Assembly: GCA_030627905.1 (NCBI GenBank) | Contig: DAOVRZ010000073.1 | Location: 1-29,511, forward strand | Length of the DNA: 29,511 bases | Reading direction: 5' to 3' | DNA from: JAGMES01 sp023128035 | Lineage (GTDB): Bacteria; Bacillota; Halanaerobiia; DY22613 | In this document: positions 24,270 to 29,511 of the stretch, in pieces | Layout: each line of letters starts with the position of its first letter | How positions within the stretch are numbered: the stretch's first letter is position 1 | Translations under genes and position numbers: made by a program | The notes under the pieces: model-generated | Told to the model about the DNA's origin: nothing | The model's database searches: none | The model's input: the letters and a program-made list of their open reading frames with translations, nothing else

Positions 24270-26183
24270 TTATTTACGTTGATTCTCAATTTTTTCAGCT
24301 AATTCATTAAGATATGTCCAGCGCTCCATCTTTTCTTCTAATTGCTGTTCTAGATTTTGCTGATTCTTAACCAACTCTTCCATAAGTTGATAATCACTTC
24401 CTGCAAAATTAATTTTTTCAGCAACTTCTTCTAATTCCAATTCTAAATTTTCAATAATTTCATCAATCTCTTCAAATTCCTTCTTTTCTTTAAATGTGAA
24501 TTTTAAAGAACGATCTTTTTTCTTTTCTGTATTATAATTATTTTTATTACCACTCACTTTCACTTTATTCTCATCCAGTAAACTTTTTTCAGCAATTTTC
24601 TGTTGATAAAGCGAATAATTTCCTGGATATTCTTTAATTTTTCCATTACCTTCAAAAGCAAATATTTTTTCTACAACTCGATCAAGAAAATAACGATCAT
24701 GAGAAACCACTATAACGGCTCCTGGAAACTGATCCAGATAGTCTTCTAAAATGGTCAATATCTGAATGTCCAGATCATTTGTTGGCTCATCAAATAGCAA
24801 TATATTCGGAGCACCCATTAGTATCCGGAGTAAAAATAACCTTCTTTTTTCACCACCAGAGAGAGTCGAAATATGAAACCACTGATGATCACGAGAGAAT
24901 AAAAACCTCTCTAGCATTTGAGCTGCACTGATTATTCCCCCATTAGAGGTAGGTAAATATTCTCCTGCCTCTCTAATATACTCTATTACTCTTAAATCTC
25001 CATCTATTCCCTCATTTTCTTGTGAAAAGTAACCAATTTTTACTGTCTGCCCGACATCAACACTTCCAGTGTCAACCTCAATTTTTCCTGCAATTATGTT
25101 AAGCAAAGTTGATTTCCCACTACCATTTGGTCCAATTATTCCAATTCGATCATCTCTAAGAAGAGTATAACTAAAATTATCAATCAAATTTATTTCAGAA
25201 TAGCTTTTATTAACTTCATCTATTTCAATGACTTTTTTACCCAATCGGCTTGTAGCTACAGAAATTTCCATCTCATCTGATTGAAGATTTGGTCTATCAT
25301 CTTTTAATTTTTCAAAACGTTCAATTCGTGCTTTTTGCTTAGTTGAACGAGCCTTCGCACCTCTTCTAATCCAGGCTAATTCATTACGAAAAATATTTTG
25401 ACGTTTCTTTTCAGCTACTAGTTCTCTTTCTTCTCTCTCTACTTTTGCTTCAAGAAAAGTACTGTAATTTCCAGAGTAGGTAAACAATCTATTCTCATCT
25501 AACTCAAAAATTCGGTTAACTACCCGGTTTAAGAAATATCTATCATGGGTAACCATAATTAATGCACCTTTACGATTGTTTAGATATTCTTCCAACCAAA
25601 CAACCGTTTCATTATCTATATGGTTTGTTGGTTCATCAAGAATTAGCACATCTGTAGGATTAATTAATGCACTTGCCAATGCTATTCTTTTCCTTTGTCC
25701 TCCCGAAAGATTTCCTACTTTTGCTTGAAAATTAGAAATTCCTAATTTAGTCAAGATTGCTTTTGCTTCACTTTCAATCTGCCAGGCGTCCAATGCATCC
25801 ATTTTTTGACTTAAAGTCATTAATTTCTTTTGAATACTCTGATCTTCGGGAGTTTGATTTAATTTATCTAAAGTATCTTCATAATCACGTAGTAATTGCA
25901 TAACAGGTGAGTTGCCTTTAAAAATTTGTTGAAGTACTGTTACATCAGAATCAAAATCTGGTTCCTGAGGTAAATACCCAACCTCAACATCATTTCCAAG
26001 AGTAACTTTTCCCTGATCAGCAGGCTCAACCCCTGCAATTATTTTTAAAAATGTTGTTTTCCCTGTTCCATTTACACCGATTAAGCCAATTTTCTCACCT
26101 TTGTCTAATCCGAATGATATATTTTCGAATAATTTTTTTAGGCCATAGCTCTTGCTAATATTCTCTACAGATAATATGTTCAT
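24270..26183 (-). CDS. uup: ABC-F family ATPase, Uup-type
   Basis: A 637-aa soluble protein with two ABC domains: Walker A GVNGTGKTT (36-44) and GPNGSGKST (351-359), signatures LSGGQRKR (159-166) and LSGGEKRR, and Walker B ILDEPTNH (181-188) and LFDEPTND. Between them lies the ABC-F linker (RRGAKARSTKQKARIERF, 273-290), which in characterised members reaches toward ribosome-bound tRNA. The C-terminal ~70 residues are a Glu/Lys-rich coiled coil, as in Uup. No membrane domain is present. These ATPases act on stalled ribosomes or, in some cases, on DNA recombination intermediates; resistance-type ABC-F cannot be excluded, but the length and coiled coil favour Uup. It appears monocistronic. Confidence 0.9.
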   Translation of the reverse strand: MNILSVENISKSYGLKKLFENISFGLDKGEKIGLIGVNGTGKTTFLKIIAGVEPADQGKVTLGNDVEVGYLPQEPDFDSDVTVLQQIFKGNSPVMQLLRDYEDTLDKLNQTPEDQSIQKKLMTLSQKMDALDAWQIESEAKAILTKLGISNFQAKVGNLSGGQRKRIALASALINPTDVLILDEPTNHIDNETVVWLEEYLNNRKGALIMVTHDRYFLNRVVNRIFELDENRLFTYSGNYSTFLEAKVEREERELVAEKKRQNIFRNELAWIRRGAKARSTKQKARIERFEKLKDDRPNLQSDEMEISVATSRLGKKVIEIDEVNKSYSEINLIDNFSYTLLRDDRIGIIGPNGSGKSTLLNIIAGKIEVDTGSVDVGQTVKIGYFSQENEGIDGDLRVIEYIREAGEYLPTSNGGIISAAQMLERFLFSRDHQWFHISTLSGGEKRRLFLLRILMGAPNILLFDEPTNDLDIQILTILEDYLDQFPGAVIVVSHDRYFLDRVVEKIFAFEGNGKIKEYPGNYSLYQQKIAEKSLLDENKVKVSGNKNNYNTEKKKDRSLKFTFKEKKEFEEIDEIIENLELELEEVAEKINFAGSDYQLMEELVKNQQNLEQQLEEKMERWTYLNELAEKIENQRK

Positions 26184-26435
26184 AATCTTACCTTCCTAAC
26201 TTGTAATTTAGATTTAGTATGTGATTTATATTAAATATTCAACATATTCATGGTAGCTCCTCTTTTAATTTATATAATAGATTCCAGATGAGATAAATTA
26301 TAAAGTAATTTTTGTGGGCTAATCATTTTATATTACTCCTTTTTGAATGTAACGTTTTTTTTAAATAACCATAATATGAAGTGCAGAGAATACTATATAA
26401 ATTTTATGCCTCAAAGGAGGCAAGGAGGTTATTTT

Positions 26436-27608
26436 ATGAATGAAAATATACCTAACAATATAAATTCTATACCAACTAATAATAATTCAGATACTATAGC
26501 GAATTTTGATCCAAATGTTAACAATGCTATCACAAATAGTGAGGCATTAGTTTTGGATGCAAAAACCTTATTGGCTTCTCCTAGTCATCGCAAAGAGATA
26601 GAATGTCAAAATAGCGGATTAATTGCTAAAATTCCAGTTATACTTGCTCAATCACAAGTGCAAATCAATATGGAAACATTAGTTAAATTAGAAGAACCTG
26701 CAATTGAAATAAAAGATATTAAAAAAAGTTTAAATTTATCACAATACGAATTAATGCAAACTGATGATGGTAAAAATGATAAACTTTTTTTGAGTGGATA
26801 TATTAAAAACTATATAGAATACACAACTGCAAAAACTACTGAAAGTGATACAGTAACTGGTGATATTAAATATACTTTAATCAACATTCCTTTTAGTTGT
26901 TTTACAAAAATTGATTTCGAAGTTGAACCAATGTTTTCCACCAATGAAGCTACTTCTACATCACAATATATTGATTTTGATGGAATGGAAAAAGATAGTT
27001 TCACACAAGGCTTTTTATATTCTGAAAAATATAACGAAAAGATTTATTGTGAATTGTTAGAGACAAAATTTCATGTTATCAATATTTTGGAAGAGACAAA
27101 TAATGACAATACGTTCTCAACTTTTGTAGAAAGAATGGTAGTTGATGTAACACTGAATATAATGCAAAATTTAAATGTTGCAATCTCTGCTAGTTCTTCG
27201 TCAAATGACAATAACTCAAATAATGATGATAATGACTCAAATAATAGCAATGATAAAAATGATGAGAATAAAAACAATAACAATAAAAATGAACAGAGTA
27301 ACAACAAAAAAAGTAATAATAACAAAGATAACAATAATAAGAATGATAAGAATGATAAGAATGATAAGAATGATAAAAAGCAACATGATAATAATAATCA
27401 TCAGAACGATGACAAAAAACATCATAATGATAAAATTCAAAATGATGAAATGCAACTTGATGATGAAAATTGGTTTATTGAAGAAGAAAATAATACTGTA
27501 AAGCATCATCAGGAATATATTTACACGTCACCTAGAAAAATCCGTAGAAAAACAACAGGACAATATGTATATAGAAGTGGGAGAGAAGGATTTTACTATA
27601 AAAGATAA
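26436..27608 (+). CDS. SPOCS-domain-like protein with Asn/Asp/Lys-rich tail, probable spore coat protein
   Basis: A 390-aa protein. Residues ~40-245 resemble SPOCS/DUF3794-type spore-coat morphogenetic proteins: LFLSGYIKNYIEYTT, then LINIPFSCFTKIDFEVEP. Residues ~250-340 are low complexity, almost entirely Asn, Asp, Lys and His, including four KND repeats. The last ~45 residues are basic and Tyr/Arg-rich (PRKIRRKTTGQYVYRSG). The start at 26436 is set by AAGGAGG seven bases upstream; an earlier ATG at 26343 would read through two binding-site-like sequences. A coat or exosporium role is inferred from the domain and the disordered tail. A terminator follows. Confidence 0.75.
   Translation: MNENIPNNINSIPTNNNSDTIANFDPNVNNAITNSEALVLDAKTLLASPSHRKEIECQNSGLIAKIPVILAQSQVQINMETLVKLEEPAIEIKDIKKSLNLSQYELMQTDDGKNDKLFLSGYIKNYIEYTTAKTTESDTVTGDIKYTLINIPFSCFTKIDFEVEPMFSTNEATSTSQYIDFDGMEKDSFTQGFLYSEKYNEKIYCELLETKFHVINILEETNNDNTFSTFVERMVVDVTLNIMQNLNVAISASSSSNDNNSNNDDNDSNNSNDKNDENKNNNNKNEQSNNKKSNNNKDNNNKNDKNDKNDKNDKKQHDNNNHQNDDKKHHNDKIQNDEMQLDDENWFIEEENNTVKHHQEYIYTSPRKIRRKTTGQYVYRSGREGFYYKR
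27342..27377 (+). repeat. four 9-base tandem repeats inside the coat-like gene
   Basis: AATGATAAG occurs at 27342, 27351 and 27360, with a fourth copy (AATGATAAA) at 27369, encoding repeated Asn-Asp-Lys. It is the most regular part of the low-complexity tail and could change in length by slippage without breaking the frame. Confidence 0.85.
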
Positions 27609-27674
27609 GTATGAAATAATTTCTCTTATACTGATTAAGAAAGAAATAACAAAATTATTAATATTATAAATTTA

Positions 27675-27706
27675 GACTATGAAGAATTTTTCCTCATAGT
27701 CTTTTT
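27675..27706 (+). terminator. rho-independent terminator after the coat-like gene
   Basis: GACTATGA (27675-27682) pairs with TCATAGTC (27694-27701) around an 11-base loop and is followed by TTTTT. It lies 66 bases after the stop codon. Confidence 0.8.
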
Positions 27707-27733
27707 ATGTCTAAATACTTAAAATTCAGAACA

Positions 27734-27762
27734 TTTTCGAATGATTTAGTATATATTATAAT
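27734..27762 (+). promoter_or_regulatory. possible promoter of the permease gene
   Basis: A consensus TATAAT at 27757-27762 lies about 70 bases before the start codon. The -35 at a 17-base spacing (TTTTCG, 27734-27739) is poor. The position between the terminator and the gene supports it. Confidence 0.4.
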
Positions 27763-27834
27763 TATAAGTGCATTTTCTATTAACATATGTTTCTATTTAA
27801 CAACATTTTCATAGATGAAATAAGGAGGCCTCCA

Positions 27835-29367
27835 ATGATGGTAATTACTTTAATAATAGCTTTAGTGACTTACTTATGTATGGTCTTTTCTACTAAATTT
27901 CGAACACCTTTTGCAACATTAGGTTCAGGAATATTATTGATTTATGGTACTCTTAGTAATACCTTTCCAGCAAGCAGAGCGTTTGAAAAATTCCCAACAG
28001 AAATCATTATATTAATTGTAGTATTAGCTATATTTGCTAAAGTTTTTGAAAAAAATGGTATTTTTTTTTATATAGGAAACCAATTCACTAAATTGACCAA
28101 AGGTAATCGAATGTTGATTATTACACTAATTCCAATTAGTATCTATGCAGGTTCCTTATTTATGAATAATTTGAGTATAATTTTACTATTCACTTTTATA
28201 TCCTTAGAACTAGCAGTAAAATTCAATTTAAAAATCGTACCTTTACTTGTTTCAGTAATTATTGCGTCAAATATTGGAGGTGCAGCACTTCCTTGGGCAG
28301 ATACCCCGGCAGTAGTATTAACGATTTACACTGATTTTTCTTTGCTAGATTTTTTGTCAAAATTATTCTTACCCTGTTCAGTTTATATAGCATTTTTAAC
28401 TGGGTACACTATACTCTGGTTCAAATTTTTAGATGATAGTCCGAACCATTTACCTTATAAAAAAATTAAAAATTTGCTTCAGGGAGAGATAAATTATCTG
28501 CAAAATAGTAAAATTAAACATTTTCCACAAAAAAAGCCAAAGCATCCGCGACATGATAAGATGAAACCTTTGCCACATGAAATTAAAAGAAATCCACAAC
28601 ATGGAAAGGTACAATATCATTCTCAGAAAAATGTAAAACCGCCAAGATTAGGTAAGATAAAGCAGATATTTTCTGACGAATTGATACCTAACTTAAACCA
28701 TTACTCACAATTGAAATGGATAGAACATAAAATTCCAATATTACTATTTATTTTTCTAATTTTAAGTATTTGTATTGCACCCTTTATTCATGTATCAATA
28801 GCATTCGTTGGAATGTTTTATGGTGCTTTACTTCTGATTATAAATAAAATTAGTCCTCATGAGATTCTGATATCTTTACCAATTCTTGATCCACTTGTTT
28901 TTATATCATCATTATTTTTTATAGCTGGTGCTTTAGAATCCAGTGGAATGCTAACAATATTTGTAGATTACATATTGACTTTTTCTGGAAATGATCCTTT
29001 TTTGATCTTAATATGTATTATGGTATCTGCATTTGTTATAGCCACTTTTCTTTCGGCAGGCCCTGCTGCGGTGACATTACTACCTATTTGCCTACAGCTA
29101 TATCCACTAATACCAAATAAATTAGTATATGCCGCATTCGCATTAGGAATTTTGGCAGGAAGCAGCATGTTACCTTGGTCAGCAACTGGAGGGCCGGTAA
29201 TGCTAAGCGAAATTAAACGTTTCTTAAACCAATATAAAGGACCACATAAATTTAAAGAACAAATCCAACAAATATTCATACTTAAAAAATATATAACTTT
29301 TTCAATCCCATTCTCATTTATAATATTAATTTTAAATACCATATTTTTATTTTATTTAGTAAAATAA
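27835..29367 (+). CDS. ion-transporter-superfamily permease (ArsB/NhaD/SLC13 type) with repeat-rich loop
   Basis: A 510-aa membrane protein with two homologous halves, each with a re-entrant motif of the superfamily: FMNNLSIILLF with NIGGAALPWADTPAVV in the first half, and FLSAGPAAVTLLP with GSSMLPWSATGGPVML in the second. The substrate (Na+/H+ exchange, arsenite, a dicarboxylate) is not readable. Residues 210-281, in the loop between the halves, are nine octapeptide repeats rich in Lys, His and Pro, unusual for this family. The start at 27835 has AAGGAGG six bases upstream; an earlier ATG at 27787 has none. An IS66-like end begins three bases after the stop codon. Confidence 0.85.
   Translation: MMVITLIIALVTYLCMVFSTKFRTPFATLGSGILLIYGTLSNTFPASRAFEKFPTEIIILIVVLAIFAKVFEKNGIFFYIGNQFTKLTKGNRMLIITLIPISIYAGSLFMNNLSIILLFTFISLELAVKFNLKIVPLLVSVIIASNIGGAALPWADTPAVVLTIYTDFSLLDFLSKLFLPCSVYIAFLTGYTILWFKFLDDSPNHLPYKKIKNLLQGEINYLQNSKIKHFPQKKPKHPRHDKMKPLPHEIKRNPQHGKVQYHSQKNVKPPRLGKIKQIFSDELIPNLNHYSQLKWIEHKIPILLFIFLILSICIAPFIHVSIAFVGMFYGALLLIINKISPHEILISLPILDPLVFISSLFFIAGALESSGMLTIFVDYILTFSGNDPFLILICIMVSAFVIATFLSAGPAAVTLLPICLQLYPLIPNKLVYAAFALGILAGSSMLPWSATGGPVMLSEIKRFLNQYKGPHKFKEQIQQIFILKKYITFSIPFSFIILILNTIFLFYLVK
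28462..28677 (+). repeat. nine degenerate 24-base repeats coding for octapeptides
   Basis: The 216 bases divide exactly into nine octapeptides, among them KIKNLLQG, EINYLQNS, KIKHFPQK, KPKHPRHD, KMKPLPHE, KVQYHSQK and KIKQIFSD. The consensus is K-(I/V)-K-x5. The DNA has diverged more than the protein pattern, which suggests an old expansion kept for its Lys/His/Pro character. Confidence 0.7.
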
Positions 29368-29370
29368 ATC

Positions 29371-29511
29371 GTAACTATTCAGTCGCTAACTAAAAAGTAA
29401 AGCTTTTGACTGATTAGTTACTGCCGCCTTTATTGCAGTAAAAGCATCGATTTTATGTTTATTAGCAGTTCCGATATAAGACATAATTGTTGTGAATGTA
29501 TCAGCGCCAGA
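29371..29511. mobile_element. end of an IS66-like insertion sequence, cut by the window edge
   Basis: Terminal GTAACTATTCAGTC starts at 29371 and is repeated inverted, with one mismatch, at 29408-29421. IS66-family ends start with GTAA. The transposase reading frame ends 15 bases inside this terminus. The element lies three bases after the permease stop codon; the bases before it (29363-29370) would be one copy of the expected 8-base target duplication. Confidence 0.6.
29386..29511 (-). CDS. C-terminal end of an IS66-family-like transposase (partial)
   Basis: The minus-strand frame is open from the right edge to a TAG at 29386-29388 and gives 41 residues: SGADTFTTIMSYIGTANKHK, then IDAFTAIKAAV and a short tail. 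The pattern GA..F..I.SYI.TA.K followed by a short helix is the C-terminal signature I associate with IS66 transposases. The rest lies outside the window, so whether the gene is intact is unknown. Confidence 0.6.
   Translation of the reverse strand, partial: SGADTFTTIMSYIGTANKHKIDAFTAIKAAVTNQSKALLFS

Noticed and set aside
27342..27377. Origin-type iterons
   Set aside because: The 9-base repeats are in frame inside a coding region and encode Asn-Asp-Lys; no replication gene or DnaA box is near.
27071..27509. Long frames on either strand within the coat-like gene's low-complexity region
   Set aside because: They translate to Leu/Ile- or Met/Ile-only strings, which are frame artefacts of Asn/Asp/Lys codons.

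Overview
The window is low in G+C, codes densely in short operons and uses strong AAGGAGG-type ribosome binding sites. It carries a sodium-pump decarboxylase operon, an Asn/Asp/Lys-rich protein with a SPOCS-like spore-coat domain, and a biotin carrier made as a separate subunit. This points to an anaerobic, spore-forming Firmicute of the Clostridia or Halanaerobiia type. That assignment is inference; nothing in the window fixes the genus.

Layout. (1) 1-678 is mostly non-coding. It holds the likely first codons of a gene running off the left edge, short direct repeats, a decayed copy of part of oadA, and the terminator of the next operon. (2) 679-12884 (minus strand) is a seven-gene cassette and the most unusual part of the window. 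In transcription order it encodes a 135-aa protein, a Nudix-fold protein with a damaged Nudix box, a 1063-aa DUF6603-type beta-rich protein, unrecognised proteins of 500, 299 and 1232 aa, and a Kelch beta-propeller protein. A promoter with a consensus -35, a 13-bp-arm palindrome in the leader and a long hairpin after the first gene suggest controlled expression, with the first product made in excess. No member has a visible signal peptide or membrane segment, and I know no described function for the set. (3) 13251-16338 (minus strand) is oadG - biotin carrier - oadB - oadA, a complete Na+-pumping oxaloacetate decarboxylase (or a close relative), closed by a perfect-palindrome terminator. (4) 16339-16767 is a gap rich in inverted repeats; a PLP aminotransferase follows on the plus strand. 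(5) 17977-20999 (minus strand) is a three-gene unit: YbdG-like MscS channel, class 1 isoprenoid-synthase-fold enzyme, and a spermidine-acetyltransferase-like GNAT protein. (6) 21258-24119 holds a CmpB-like membrane protein, then a membrane-anchored helical-repeat protein coupled to the C-terminal remnant of a second MscS channel. (7) 24270-26183 encodes a Uup-type ABC-F ATPase. (8) 26436-29367 (plus strand) encodes the SPOCS/spore-coat-like protein and an ion-transporter-superfamily permease with nine octapeptide repeats in its central loop. (9) From 29371 to the right edge lies the end of an IS66-like insertion sequence, three bases after the permease stop codon.

Functional links. The decarboxylase would convert oxaloacetate to pyruvate while exporting Na+. 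The divergent aminotransferase could supply or consume 2-oxoacids, but its substrate cannot be read from the sequence. The envelope genes in regions 5 and 6 (MscS channels, isoprenoid enzyme, CmpB-like protein, anchored repeat protein) suggest a locus concerned with membrane stress. The cassette in region 2 is the candidate for an undescribed system: its parts look like a structural assembly (beta-rich scaffold, propeller, non-catalytic Nudix fold, abundant small subunit) rather than a metabolic pathway.
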